From Pseudofulvimonas gallinarii (lineage in GTDB: Bacteria > Pseudomonadota > Gammaproteobacteria > Xanthomonadales > UBA2363), in assembly GCF_004343305.1 (NCBI RefSeq), contig NZ_SMAF01000005.1, positions 62,001 through 126,000 of the forward strand: a stretch of 64,000 nt of DNA. Direction: 5' to 3'. Below, piece by piece: positions 17,082 through 25,500 of the stretch (position 1 is the stretch's first letter; every line of letters begins with the position of its first letter). The notes beneath the pieces were generated by a model. The model was given only the letters and a program-made list of their open reading frames with translations. It searched no databases and was not told where the DNA came from. A program made the position numbers and the translations under genes.

Positions 17082-17978
17082 TCAGCCGGGAAGCGGAATG
17101 AACTCGGTTTCCCCGGGCACCGGTGGGAACATCGTTGCATCCTGGCGCTGCCACGCGGCCGACGCCACGTCGATGCGGGCACGGTCCGAGGCGACGAAGT
17201 TCCAGCGCAGGTGACGGGGCTGCGTGGAGGAATTCTCCGGCCCCGGATCCAGCGGATCGCCACCCAGGACGACGGCCAGCGCCGGACCGTCGAGCGCACG
17301 CAAACTGGCCGGCCCGCTTTGCAGGGCCGCCATGCGGCCCGGCTCCAGCACGGCGTCGCCGAGCGCGAGGCGGCCACTCACGCAGTACACGGCGCGCTCG
17401 GCGTGGTTCTCCGGCAGCGCCAGCACCGCCTCACGGTCCAGGTTCACGGCGAGATACAGCGTCCGGCTGCGCACCGGCACCGGCGAGCGCAGGCCCCAGG
17501 CGTCGCCGGCAATGACGGCGACATCGGCGCCATCACCACGACGGCGAGGCACATCGGCGGCTGGCACGTGGACGAACTGCGGCGCCATCGCCTCGTCGGC
17601 CAGCGGCAGGCCGACCCAGGTCTGGATGCCGTGAAGTCGATGTCCCGCTTCGCGGACCCGCGGCGGCGAACGCTCCGAATGCACGATGCCGCGCCCGGCG
17701 ATCATCCAGTTCACGGCGCCAGGCTCGATGTCCAGCACGGTGCCCAGGCTGTCGCGATGCCGGATCGCGCCTTCGAACAGCCAGGTCACCGTCGCCAGGC
17801 CGATGTGCGGATGCGGACGCACGTCCAGTCCCTGCCCGGGCGTGAAATCCACCGGCCCCATGTGGTCGAAGAACACGAAAGGCCCGACGCTGCGCAGCGC
17901 AATATCGGGCAGCAGGCGGCGTACCCGGAAGCCGTCACCCAGGTCCTTGACATGCCCGTCCATCACCACTGTCACCAT
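17082..17978 (-). CDS. Pirin family protein
   Basis: This is a bicupin of the pirin family, 298 residues. The N-terminal cupin contains the metal ligands in RPHPHIGLATVTWLFEG and in HSERSP (pirin pattern His-x-His, later His and Glu). Members act as quercetinases or redox-sensing cofactors, and the biological substrate cannot be decided from sequence. The ATG at 17978 is chosen because GGAGG lies directly upstream and the protein starts at the conserved VVMDGHVKDLGDGF. It is divergent from the WGR gene across a 117-bp region containing a 9-bp inverted repeat. Confidence 0.9.
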   Translation of the reverse strand: MVTVVMDGHVKDLGDGFRVRRLLPDIALRSVGPFVFFDHMGPVDFTPGQGLDVRPHPHIGLATVTWLFEGAIRHRDSLGTVLDIEPGAVNWMIAGRGIVHSERSPPRVREAGHRLHGIQTWVGLPLADEAMAPQFVHVPAADVPRRRGDGADVAVIAGDAWGLRSPVPVRSRTLYLAVNLDREAVLALPENHAERAVYCVSGRLALGDAVLEPGRMAALQSGPASLRALDGPALAVVLGGDPLDPGPENSSTQPRHLRWNFVASDRARIDVASAAWQRQDATMFPPVPGETEFIPLPG

Positions 17979-18025
17979 GTCCGCCTCCGCCGGGCCGTCC
18001 GTGAAGTCTCCAGACTGCCACAAAC

Positions 18026-18067
18026 CTGCGACGCGACGGGGTGTCGGCGCCTTGCGATGCGTCGCAG
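18026..18067. repeat. Inverted repeat in the pirin/WGR divergent promoter region
   Basis: CTGCGACGC (18026-18034) and GCGTCGCAG (18059-18067) are perfect 9-bp inverted arms 24 bp apart, midway between the divergent starts at 17978 and 18096. The position suits an operator acting on both genes, but no regulator can be named. Confidence 0.4.
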
Positions 18068-18083
18068 CAGGCAAGGAGACAGG

Positions 18084-18089
18084 TAAACT
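18084..18089 (+). promoter_or_regulatory. -10 element at the WGR gene, leaderless arrangement
   Basis: TAAACT ends six bases before the ATG at 18096, so transcription would start at or next to the A of the start codon. The only Shine-Dalgarno-like string (AAGGAG, about 18073-18078) is too far away to serve this ATG. No clear -35 hexamer is present. Confidence 0.35.
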
Positions 18090-18095
18090 AGGCCC

Positions 18096-18356
18096 ATGCG
18101 CGTGTTCCTGCAGCAACCGCCGGCGGCCGGCGTACCGCCCCGCTTCTGCCAGCTCACCCTTCAGGGTGACCTGCTGGGCGGCTATGTGCTGCTGCGCGAA
18201 ACCGGCGAGATCGGCGGCCGCAGCCAGCTGCGGCGCAGCGTCCACCTGGATCGCGAGAGTGCCGTCGCCGCGTTCCAGGACGCCCGCGACCGCGAGATCA
18301 AGCGCGGCCTGCGGATCACCTTTGCCGAAGGCGCGCAACCGCCGCAGGCGGCCTGA
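18096..18356 (+). CDS. Small WGR-domain protein
   Basis: The 86-residue protein is essentially one WGR domain, a fold found in PARPs and in small bacterial proteins that may bind nucleic acid. Typical elements are [17 protein letters not shown], the strand [16 protein letters not shown] and the C-terminal [11 protein letters not shown]. The eponymous Trp-Gly-Arg is altered: the corresponding stretch reads [10 protein letters not shown], so the tryptophan is lost. The function is unknown. It precedes hemE by 56 bp and is divergent from pirin. Confidence 0.75.
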   Translation: MRVFLQQPPAAGVPPRFCQLTLQGDLLGGYVLLRETGEIGGRSQLRRSVHLDRESAVAAFQDARDREIKRGLRITFAEGAQPPQAA

Positions 18357-18412
18357 CGCGATTGCCCTTCAACCGCGGCGCCCCTGCGCGCCGCCCATGC
18401 CCGACATCGACC

Positions 18413-19483
18413 ATGACCGATACCCTGCTCAACGACCGCCTGCTGCGCGCCCTGCGCCGGCAACCCGTGGACCGCACGCCGGTGTGGATCATGCGCCAGG
18501 CGGGCCGCTACCTGCCGGAATACCGCGCCACCCGCGAACGCGCGGGCAGCTTCATGGCGCTGTGCCAGACGCCGGAGCTGGCCTGCGAGGTGACGATGCA
18601 GCCGCTGGCGCGCTTCCCGCTGGACGCAGCGATCCTGTTCTCCGACATCCTGACCATTCCCGATGCGATGGGCCTGGGTCTGAGCTTCGCGGAAGGTGAA
18701 GGACCTCGCTTCGCTCGCCCGCTGCGCACTGCCGCCGACATCGAACGCCTGGGCGTGCCGGACCCGGAGCGGGACCTCGGCTACGTCATGGATGCCGTGC
18801 GCGTGATCCGTCGCGAACTTGCCGGGCGCGTGCCGCTGATCGGATTCGCCGGCAGCCCCTGGACGCTGGCCTGCTACATGATCGAAGGCAAGGGCGGCGG
18901 TGATTTCCGCATCGCCAAGGCGATGCTGGCCGAACAGCCGGCGTTGATGCACAGGCTGCTCGACATCCTGACCGACGCAGTCATCGCCTACCTCGCGGCG
19001 CAGTACCGCGCCGGCGCCCAGGCGCTGATGGTCTTCGATTCCTGGGGTGGCGTGCTCGCACCGGCGCACTTCCGGGAATTCTCGCTGCGCTACCTGCAGC
19101 GCATCGCCGACGAACTGCCGCGCGGCGATGGCGACCAGCGTGCGCCGCTGGTGCTGTTCCCGAAGGGCGCCAACTGCCACCTCCCGGCCCTGGCCGACAC
19201 CGGCACCGATGCCATCGGCATCGACTGGACCATCGGCCTGGACCAGGCACGACGCCTGACCGGCGGTCGCGTGGCGCTGCAGGGCAATCTCGACCCGACC
19301 CTGCTGTACGCGAATCCGGACGCCATCCGCCGCGAAGTGGCGCGCGTGTTCGCCGAGTTCGGCCATGGCCCCGGCCATGTCTTCAACCTCGGCCATGGCA
19401 TCACGCCGGAAGTGCCGCCGGCGCACCTGGCCGCCGCCATCGCCGCGGTGCACGAACTCAGCCCGGCCTATCACGCGGACTAG
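18413..19483 (+). CDS. hemE: Uroporphyrinogen decarboxylase
   Basis: HemE removes four carboxyl groups from uroporphyrinogen III to give coproporphyrinogen III. The 356-residue product (354 in E. coli) begins its conserved part with [14 protein letters not shown], whose arginines bind the substrate carboxylates. The catalytic aspartate lies in [15 protein letters not shown], and [15 protein letters not shown] and [14 protein letters not shown] are further signatures. The ATG at 18413 gives family length. The last codons ([17 protein letters not shown]) are duplicated in altered form about 188 bp downstream. Haem made through this step supplies the cbb3 oxidase and Ccm system encoded later in the window. 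Confidence 0.97.
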   Translation: MTDTLLNDRLLRALRRQPVDRTPVWIMRQAGRYLPEYRATRERAGSFMALCQTPELACEVTMQPLARFPLDAAILFSDILTIPDAMGLGLSFAEGEGPRFARPLRTAADIERLGVPDPERDLGYVMDAVRVIRRELAGRVPLIGFAGSPWTLACYMIEGKGGGDFRIAKAMLAEQPALMHRLLDILTDAVIAYLAAQYRAGAQALMVFDSWGGVLAPAHFREFSLRYLQRIADELPRGDGDQRAPLVLFPKGANCHLPALADTGTDAIGIDWTIGLDQARRLTGGRVALQGNLDPTLLYANPDAIRREVARVFAEFGHGPGHVFNLGHGITPEVPPAHLAAAIAAVHELSPAYHAD

Positions 19484-19805
19484 TGCGCAACGGCCGCGGA
19501 CGCCAGGATCCGCAAGGATCCTGGTGCCCGCTCCCAAGGCGGACCCAACCCGGCCGCAAGACGCGGGCGCGCGTTGCGGAGAGCGACCATCGACACCTGG
19601 TCGCGCGTACATTCAGGGCAGCCGCCATCGCCGCGGTGCGCGAATCCGGGCCGGCCTATCACGCGGACTGATACGCAAGGAAGCGGACGCCAGGACCGGC
19701 CACGATCCGGGTGCCCGTTCCCAAGGCGGACCCGACCCGGCCGCAAGACGCGGGCGCGCGTCCCGGAGAGCCGCCGACCCCATCGGGTCGGGCGTACCAA
19801 CAGGG
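19433..19805 (+). repeat. Tandem ~187-bp imperfect duplication containing the 3' end of hemE
   Basis: Copy 1 (19433-19618) starts inside hemE; copy 2 (19621-19805) follows directly. Both contain the end of the hemE frame, reading [14 protein letters not shown]-stop in copy 1 and IAAVRESGPAYHAD-stop in copy 2. Both then run through a shared non-coding part that includes a 20-base identity CCGCAAGACGCGGGCGCGCG at 19554 and 19741. The copies are collinear with small indels (offset 187-188 bp). This is the only content seen between hemE and the gene ending at 19875; no separate gene is supported. Confidence 0.85.
19503..19524 (+). terminator. hemE hairpin, GCAA loop
   Basis: CCAGGATCC and GGATCCTGG form a perfect 9-bp stem around a GCAA tetraloop 20 nt after the hemE stop. 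No T-run follows. The corresponding place in the second repeat copy has lost the pairing. Confidence 0.55.
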
Positions 19806-19874
19806 ACGCGGCCCGCTGCAAGCGTGGCCGTCGGTGAACGCGACTTACCGGCGATGTGCCCGCTCACTGTACGA

Positions 19875-21176
19875 TCACTGCCCGATCACGACATTGTCCA
19901 AAGTCGGATATGTGCCGCTGCCCGGCTGCGTCGAGATGGTCAGCCACTGCACGGGCGCGTCGAACCGGAGCGCCCGGAAGTCGTCGCTGCCGCCCGGGTG
20001 GAACTTGAAGGATCTGCCGTCGTCCAGCGTGACCGTGACCGGTGCAGCGGCGAAGTTGAACGCGGCGTCGGTTGCCCACACGTTTGCCCCGAACGCCAAT
20101 ACCGGTGCCGCAATGAAATCGATCCGCAGCGCGTCCGAGGCGGAAGCCGTGGAAATGACGCCCGGTCCATTCCAGAGGCCCGAAGGCGGGCTGCCGGCGG
20201 CCGACACCGAGAAGGCGAACGTTCCCTGGCTGAACGTGAGCGACCCGGGATATCCACCTTGTGGAACCGCGCTGAATGCTTCGCTGTAGTAGCCGGGAGC
20301 CAGTTGCGCCAGCAGGGTCGCGCGGTCGTAGACGACACCCGGCGCACGGTCGCTCATCGAATAGGCACCGCAATCACCCGGGATCGTCGCCAGGTCACCG
20401 GTGACCACCAGGCGGTACTCGCCCGACACCAGTGCGGAGACATCCAGTACGCCGGAGTTTCCCGCGGCAATGGCTGCCACGGCCACCGGGGCCGTTGAAC
20501 AGCTGGTCGCCACCAGGACCTCCAGATCGAAGTCGGCTGCCTGGAAATACAACTGCCGGTCGGTCAGGTCGGCGGGATTGAAGCGATACACCTCCGCGCG
20601 GTTGTTCACGGCGAAACCGCCCATGGCCAGCGACAGCGGTGCCGCCGAACAGGTGTCTCCCGCGTAGCTTTGCCCCGAATGCAGCGGAATCGCATCCGGG
20701 CACGCGTCCGTCGGCATCGGCTTGCGGCTCACGGAATAGGTGCCGCACGATACCGGCGGGTCCGCCGGGTTGCCGGTGACGACCAGATAGCTGTCGGCCG
20801 AGGGTGACTTGGTCACGGTCAGGTTGGCCGCGCCCTGGGCGGGGATGTCGGTCACCGCCTGGATGTTGCCGCTGGTTCCACAGGGCTTGATGACAAAGGC
20901 GGTCAGGCTGCTGGACCCTGCCTGCAGGGCAATGAACTGGGTACCGTAACCGCGCGGGATGCGGTACACCGCATCGGGTTGCGGACTGGGGATCCCCTGC
21001 AGCGAGGGCAGGCTGTTCGTCAGCGCGCAGGTGTTTCCGGAGGCCCAGCCCACGGCCGGAAGCTCAAGCGGACTGGCGCAGGTCTGCGCGGCTGCAGGCT
21101 GCGCGAACGCAAACATCGCCGCCACGGCGGCGGCGCAGGCCAGTCCTGCAACGAAGGGGAAACTGCGTATTTTCAT
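19875..21176 (-). CDS. Exported protein with two pre-peptidase-like repeats and a C-terminal beta domain
   Basis: The 433-residue protein has a clear signal peptide (MKIRSFPFVAGLACAAAVAA ... ending AAAQ near residue 31). Two related modules of about 120 residues follow (about 32-155 and 158-275). Each begins with a cysteine-led CASP/CPDA stretch and ends YLVVTG or YRLVVTG, followed by CGTYSVS or CGAYSMS, resembling bacterial pre-peptidase C-terminal (PPC) domains with paired cysteines. A third domain (about 285-433) ends with LTISTQPGSGTYPTLDNVVI, a beta-sandwich pattern seen in other exported proteins. No enzyme motif is seen. AAGGA precedes the ATG at 21176, which lies inside the region divergent from scpA. 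Confidence 0.8.
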   Translation of the reverse strand: MKIRSFPFVAGLACAAAVAAMFAFAQPAAAQTCASPLELPAVGWASGNTCALTNSLPSLQGIPSPQPDAVYRIPRGYGTQFIALQAGSSSLTAFVIKPCGTSGNIQAVTDIPAQGAANLTVTKSPSADSYLVVTGNPADPPVSCGTYSVSRKPMPTDACPDAIPLHSGQSYAGDTCSAAPLSLAMGGFAVNNRAEVYRFNPADLTDRQLYFQAADFDLEVLVATSCSTAPVAVAAIAAGNSGVLDVSALVSGEYRLVVTGDLATIPGDCGAYSMSDRAPGVVYDRATLLAQLAPGYYSEAFSAVPQGGYPGSLTFSQGTFAFSVSAAGSPPSGLWNGPGVISTASASDALRIDFIAAPVLAFGANVWATDAAFNFAAAPVTVTLDDGRSFKFHPGGSDDFRALRFDAPVQWLTISTQPGSGTYPTLDNVVIGQ

Positions 21177-21789
21177 GTCGGGTGTCCTTGGGAGGCTGGG
21201 GTTGCCGGGAGTCGAAAACTGCCGCTTCGCCGGATGTGGCCTGATCGCCCCGCAAGGCGGTGGGGCCATCCCGGGATACGGCAAACCCGGCCGCGGGCCG
21301 ACAAGCCGGCACAGGCCGACGGCCGTTGTGGCCCCGCGTGGGTCGGCGCACAGCCGGGCAGGCGCGTGCGGCAGCGCCAACGATGAGGCGGGCACGGCGG
21401 AAACGGCGAAGGGGCGGTAATCCGTTGCGCCACGGTCCCGGCCAGCGGGCCCTGCCCGGATTCGCGGAAGGACGGCTGTCCGGCTGCGGGCGCTTCGTGT
21501 CGGGCACATCGCACTTGGCAACAGTCGGCGAAGCGTCCGGCGGCGGCGACGGTGGAAGCCGCCTGAACCCGCGCCGTGAGAGGCTTTGACAAGGCCCGGG
21601 CCTGCCCCTAGTCTAGGCGGCACAGCGTCGACCGTCCCACGCGGGATGCCCGCCATCTGGCGACGACGACGTCGCGGTCCGCGACCGGCGCAACGCGCCA
21701 ACGCCCTACTCGACACGCACCCACGCCGGCGCACGCGCAGCGCCTGCTGCCCGTTGCCAGCGCATTCCCGCAAGGCCGACCCGCTCCGG
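21177..21789. other. 613-bp divergent intergenic region before scpA
   Basis: No gene is supported here: the open frames lack a start with a ribosome site and show no protein-like composition. The region separates the exported protein gene (minus) from scpA (plus) and contains the promoter at 21586-21614. The scpA frame is open upstream of 21790 but has no conserved residues there. Confidence 0.6.
21586..21614 (+). promoter_or_regulatory. Sigma70 promoter of scpA
   Basis: TTGACA (21586-21591) is a perfect -35 hexamer. After a 17-bp spacer comes TAGTCT (21609-21614), matching the -10 consensus at T1, A2 and T6. It predicts a start near 21621, a leader of about 170 nt, and transcription of scpA-scpB-rluB. 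Confidence 0.55.
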
Positions 21790-22713
21790 ATGAGCACCGA
21801 TACGTCCACGCCCGATACGCCCGCCCCGCCGGCGACGACGCCGCAGCAGCAGGAAATGCCGCTGGCCGTCGTGCACGGGCAGCCGTTCGTGAAGATGCCG
21901 GAGGACCTCTACATCCCGCCGGATGCACTGGAAGTCATCCTCGAAGCCTTCGAAGGCCCGCTCGACCTGCTGCTCTACCTGATCCGGCGCCAGAACCTCG
22001 ACATCCTCGACATCCCGGTCGCCGAGATCACCCGGCAGTACACCGACTACATCGAGCTGATGCAGGACCTGAAGCTGGAACTGGCGGCCGAATACCTGGT
22101 GATGGCCGCCATCCTCGCCGAAATCAAGTCGCGCCTGCTGCTGCCGCGACCGCCCGAGGAAGAGGCCGTCGAAGAGGATCCGCGCGCCGAGCTGGTCCGT
22201 CGCCTGCAGGAATACGAGCGTTTCAAGAAGGCGGCGCAGGACATGGACGCGCTGCCGCGCCAGGAACGCGACTTCATGCCGGTGCGTATCGACCCCGGCG
22301 ACCACAAGGTGGTGCGCCTGCCGCCGCCGGTGGAACTGCGCGAACTGCTGCTGGCGCTCAAGGATGTCCTCAAGCGCGCCGACCTGCTCAGCCACCACGA
22401 GATCCAGCGCGACACGCTGTCCGTGCGCCAGCGCATGACCGACGTGCTGGCCTCGTTGTCCGATGGCGCCTTCCACCGCTTCGAATCGCTGTTCGAAGGC
22501 GCGACGACCCGTCGCGGCGTCGTCGTCACCTTCATGGCGATGCTGGAGCTGGCCAAGGAATTCCTGATCGAGATCGTGCAGGAGGAAACGCTCGGTCCGA
22601 TCTACCTGCGCAGCGCCGGCGGCCATCCGCAGGAATCCGTCGACGGGATTGACGACGGGTCCGAAGACATTTCCAACCAGACCAGCGACGGGACATGGAT
22701 ACCGAGCGCCTGA
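21790..22713 (+). CDS. scpA: Segregation and condensation protein A (kleisin)
   Basis: ScpA is the kleisin that bridges SMC heads together with ScpB in chromosome segregation. The 307-residue protein has the N-terminal SMC-binding helix bundle starting at LEAFEGPLDLLLYLIRRQNL, the family signature. The C-terminal winged helix that contacts the other SMC head (about 205-280, with VVVTFMAMLELAKE) follows. Before residue 38 there is a Pro/Thr-rich extension, and a short acidic tail follows residue 285. The ATG at 21790 is used because the family signature begins some 50 residues later. It overlaps scpB by 19 bp. No smc gene is in the window. Confidence 0.95.
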   Translation: MSTDTSTPDTPAPPATTPQQQEMPLAVVHGQPFVKMPEDLYIPPDALEVILEAFEGPLDLLLYLIRRQNLDILDIPVAEITRQYTDYIELMQDLKLELAAEYLVMAAILAEIKSRLLLPRPPEEEAVEEDPRAELVRRLQEYERFKKAAQDMDALPRQERDFMPVRIDPGDHKVVRLPPPVELRELLLALKDVLKRADLLSHHEIQRDTLSVRQRMTDVLASLSDGAFHRFESLFEGATTRRGVVVTFMAMLELAKEFLIEIVQEETLGPIYLRSAGGHPQESVDGIDDGSEDISNQTSDGTWIPSA

Positions 22714-23774
22714 AACCCATTATCGAAGCGGCCGTGCTCGCTTCCACTTCGCCGATCAGCATCGCGCGCCTCGCCGAGCTGTTCGACGAAGCCGAACGCC
22801 CGACGACCGACCAGATCGCCCAGGCGCTTCACGCATTGAGCGAGGACTGCGCGCAGCGCGGCATCGAACTCGTCGAAGTCGCGTCGGGTTTCCGCTTCCA
22901 GGTCAAGGCGGACGTGTTCCAGCACCTGACCGGCCTGTGGACGGAACGGCAGAGCCGCTATTCGCGCGCGCTGCTCGAAACCCTGTCCCTGATCGCCTAC
23001 CGGCAGCCGATCACGCGCGGCGAGATCGAGCAGATCCGCGGCGTCGCCGTCGCCACCAGCATCCTGCGCACGCTGGAAGAGCGCGAATGGGTGCGCGTCG
23101 TCGGCCATCGCGACGTACCCGGCAAGCCGGCGCTGTACGGCACGACGCGTGCGTTCCTGGACTATTTCCAGCTGCGCAGCCTCGACGAGCTGCCGCCGCT
23201 GTCGGCGCTGCGCGACCTCGAGAACCTCGAGCCGGAGCTGGCGCTCGACATCGATGCACCTCCGGTGCCGCGCACGCTGGAATTGCCGCCGGAAGACCTC
23301 GATCCGGAACAGGCTGCGCCGGAAGCCGGCCCGGACGCGCGCAGCGAAGACGATTCCGATGGCGCCGCTGTCGACGGCGACCCGTCTGATGCTTACGGCA
23401 ATGCCGGGAAGCCCGACCCCGCCTCCATCGACGCCCCGCACAACGCTGAAGACGACGACTCCGACGACGACGACTCCGACGACGACGACTCCGACGACGA
23501 TGACTCCGACGACGATGACTCCGACGACGATGACTCCGACGACGATGACTCCGACGACGATGACTCCGACGACGATGACTCCGATGACGATGACGCCGAC
23601 GAGGACGACGCCGACGAGGACGACGACGCCGATGACGACGACCCGGATGACGCCTCCGACGACGGCCGGGCACCAATCGAACACCACGCCCACGCCGACG
23701 GGACACCGGCTGCCGACCAGGCATCCGCGGACGGCGTCGATGACCAAGACGATGGCGACACGCCACGCAACTGA
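22695..23774 (+). CDS. scpB: Segregation and condensation protein B with acidic repeat tail
   Basis: ScpB dimerises and wraps the ScpA kleisin in the SMC condensin complex. Two winged-helix domains occupy residues about 1-180 (KPIIEAAVLAST near the start, LLETLSLIAYRQPITRGEIE in the middle, KPALYGTTRAFLDYF at the end), the normal extent of ScpB. The remaining 180 residues are an added tail that is low in complexity and strongly acidic, with nine serines spaced five apart as DDDDS (residues about 253-300). It is encoded by a 15-bp minisatellite. The next gene, rluB, follows after 11 bp and has the opposite, basic tail. Confidence 0.95.
   Translation: MDTERLKPIIEAAVLASTSPISIARLAELFDEAERPTTDQIAQALHALSEDCAQRGIELVEVASGFRFQVKADVFQHLTGLWTERQSRYSRALLETLSLIAYRQPITRGEIEQIRGVAVATSILRTLEEREWVRVVGHRDVPGKPALYGTTRAFLDYFQLRSLDELPPLSALRDLENLEPELALDIDAPPVPRTLELPPEDLDPEQAAPEAGPDARSEDDSDGAAVDGDPSDAYGNAGKPDPASIDAPHNAEDDDSDDDDSDDDDSDDDDSDDDDSDDDDSDDDDSDDDDSDDDDSDDDDADEDDADEDDDADDDDPDDASDDGRAPIEHHAHADGTPAADQASADGVDDQDDGDTPRN
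23451..23597 (+). repeat. 15-bp minisatellite inside scpB encoding Asp4-Ser
   Basis: Serine codons TCC recur every 15 bp from 23460 to 23580 (nine copies). Units after the first two serines are all GAC. The next six (23493-23582) are identical GACGACGATGACTCC copies, showing expansion of one variant unit. The frame is kept throughout because the period is a multiple of three. Confidence 0.95.
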
Positions 23775-23785
23775 ATGACCCACCC

Positions 23786-25477
23786 ATGACCACCGAACGC
23801 AAAGTCCTTTCACTGCGCCGCGACACGGCCGGCCTGCCGCAGATCACCGAACGCCTGCACAAGGTGCTCGCCAATGCCGGCCTGGGTTCGCGCCGCAGCA
23901 TCGAGGAGCGCATCGCCGCCGGCGAGATCCGCATCAACGGCGATGTCGCGCAGATCGGTGCACAGCTCAACAATGGCGACCGCGTCGAGATCGACGGCCG
24001 CCGGTTTGCGGCCGTGCCCTGCACGCCGGAAGAAGTCCGCGTCCTCGTCTACAACAAGCCGGAAGGACTGGTGACGACGCAGGACGACCCGGAAGGCCGT
24101 CCGACCGTCTTCGAGAAGCTGCCACGCCTGAAGGGTGCGCGCTGGGTCAGTGTCGGCCGCCTCGACATCAACACGACCGGCCTGCTGCTCCTCACCACCG
24201 ACGGTGAGCTGGCGAACGCGCTGATGCATCCGAGCAAGGCCGTCGAGCGCGAATATGTCTGCCGCGTGTTCGGCGAAGTCACCGATGAGCACCTCGCCCA
24301 GCTGAAGGCAGGCGTGCAGCTTGAGGACGGTCCGGCGGCATTCGACGACATCGTCGAGATCCACCGCGACGAACGCCATTCCTGGTTCCGCGTGCTGCTC
24401 AGCGAAGGCCGCAATCGCGAAGTCCGCCGCCTGTGGGAAGCGATGGGCCTGATGGTCAGCCGCCTCAAGCGCATCCGCTACGGCATCATAGAATTGCCGC
24501 GCGAACTTCGCCGCGGCCATTACCGCGCCCTCGATGCCGAACAGGTCCGCGCCCTGCGCCACAGCGTCGGCCTGGACGACGCGCCGCAGTCCCTGACGTT
24601 GGAACCCATCGTCGGCCAGCGTCGCGCGCCGGTGCGCCCGAGCAACGAATACCGCCCCGAGCCGAAGGCGCAGCGCGCCTGGACCGGCACCAGCATGGAC
24701 GAAGCGCGGGAACTGCGCGCCTTCGACCGTCCCTTGCTCGACGACGGTCTTGGCCGCCGCAAGAAGCGCGTGTCCGGTGCGCCGGGCAAGCGCGGCAAGC
24801 AGCGCCCTGCCGGAGCGCCGGGCCGTGGCAAGCCGGGTGCCGCAGGTGCCGGAGCCGGTCCGCGTGGCAAAGGCGCCGGCGCAGGCCGGGGTCGCGGCCG
24901 CACCGGTGGCGCGGCGGGCGCGGCGGGCGCGGCGGGCGCGGCGGGCGAACGCATCGAACGCGGCAACCGCGCCGAGCGTCCGGCGGGTAGTGGCGCACCG
25001 GTTCGCCGGCAGCGCAAGACACGCACGATGACAGGTCCGATGGACAGCAACGAAATGCTGTTCCGGACCTGGTACCCGGGCGACGCCGGCGGCAACGTCG
25101 CCTCGCCGGGCAACCGTTTCGATGACGATGACAACCGCGGCAACCGCATCGGCGATGCCGACGGCAACCGCGCCCCGTCGAAGCCGCGCCGCCAGCGGGC
25201 GGGCGCACCGGGCAACGGCAGTGGAAACGGCAACGGCAATGCCGCCCCGCGTGAAGGCAACAACGGCAACGTCGCGCCGCGCGCACCGGGAAACCGGGCC
25301 GGTCGCAACAAGCCGGGCAAGCCGCGTCCCGCACGCGCGCCGGGTGAAAACGCCGGCAATGCCGCGCCGGCTGCAGGTGAAGGCGACAACCGGCAGCGGC
25401 GTGGTCCTTTCGGCCGCGTGCGCAAGCGTCCCGGCAAGCGCCCCGAAGGCGGCGGCTCCTCGTCCGACGAGGGCTGA
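23786..25477 (+). CDS. rluB: 23S rRNA pseudouridine(2605) synthase RluB with long basic tail
   Basis: RluB makes pseudouridine 2605 in 23S rRNA. Residues about 20-65 form an S4 RNA-binding domain (RLHKVLANAGLGSRRSIEE). The RsuA-type catalytic domain follows, with the catalytic aspartate in VGRLDINTTGLLLLT and the closing REVRRLWEAMGLMVSRLKRI. The enzyme part ends near residue 270. The 290 remaining residues are disordered and rich in Gly, Ala, Pro, Arg, Lys and Asn, including a run of GAA repeats encoded by 9-bp units near 24915-24950. Basic tails of this sort are known in RluB of related bacteria and may help rRNA binding. The total of 563 residues is about double the core length. Confidence 0.94.
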   Translation: MTTERKVLSLRRDTAGLPQITERLHKVLANAGLGSRRSIEERIAAGEIRINGDVAQIGAQLNNGDRVEIDGRRFAAVPCTPEEVRVLVYNKPEGLVTTQDDPEGRPTVFEKLPRLKGARWVSVGRLDINTTGLLLLTTDGELANALMHPSKAVEREYVCRVFGEVTDEHLAQLKAGVQLEDGPAAFDDIVEIHRDERHSWFRVLLSEGRNREVRRLWEAMGLMVSRLKRIRYGIIELPRELRRGHYRALDAEQVRALRHSVGLDDAPQSLTLEPIVGQRRAPVRPSNEYRPEPKAQRAWTGTSMDEARELRAFDRPLLDDGLGRRKKRVSGAPGKRGKQRPAGAPGRGKPGAAGAGAGPRGKGAGAGRGRGRTGGAAGAAGAAGAAGERIERGNRAERPAGSGAPVRRQRKTRTMTGPMDSNEMLFRTWYPGDAGGNVASPGNRFDDDDNRGNRIGDADGNRAPSKPRRQRAGAPGNGSGNGNGNAAPREGNNGNVAPRAPGNRAGRNKPGKPRPARAPGENAGNAAPAAGEGDNRQRRGPFGRVRKRPGKRPEGGGSSSDEG

Positions 25478-25500
25478 TCACCAGGCCGCCGGTCGCACCG

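Noticed and set aside
18182-19612. 476-codon minus-strand frame across hemE
   Set aside because: It is antisense to hemE and to the duplicated segment, without ribosome site or family features.
23451-23597. Regular repeat array as a CRISPR
   Set aside because: The unit is only 15 bp with no spacers, is in frame within scpB and codes for Asp4-Ser.
24915-24955. 9-bp GC repeat in rluB as a regulatory or mobile element
   Set aside because: It is in frame and simply codes for the Gly-Ala-Ala run of the disordered tail.
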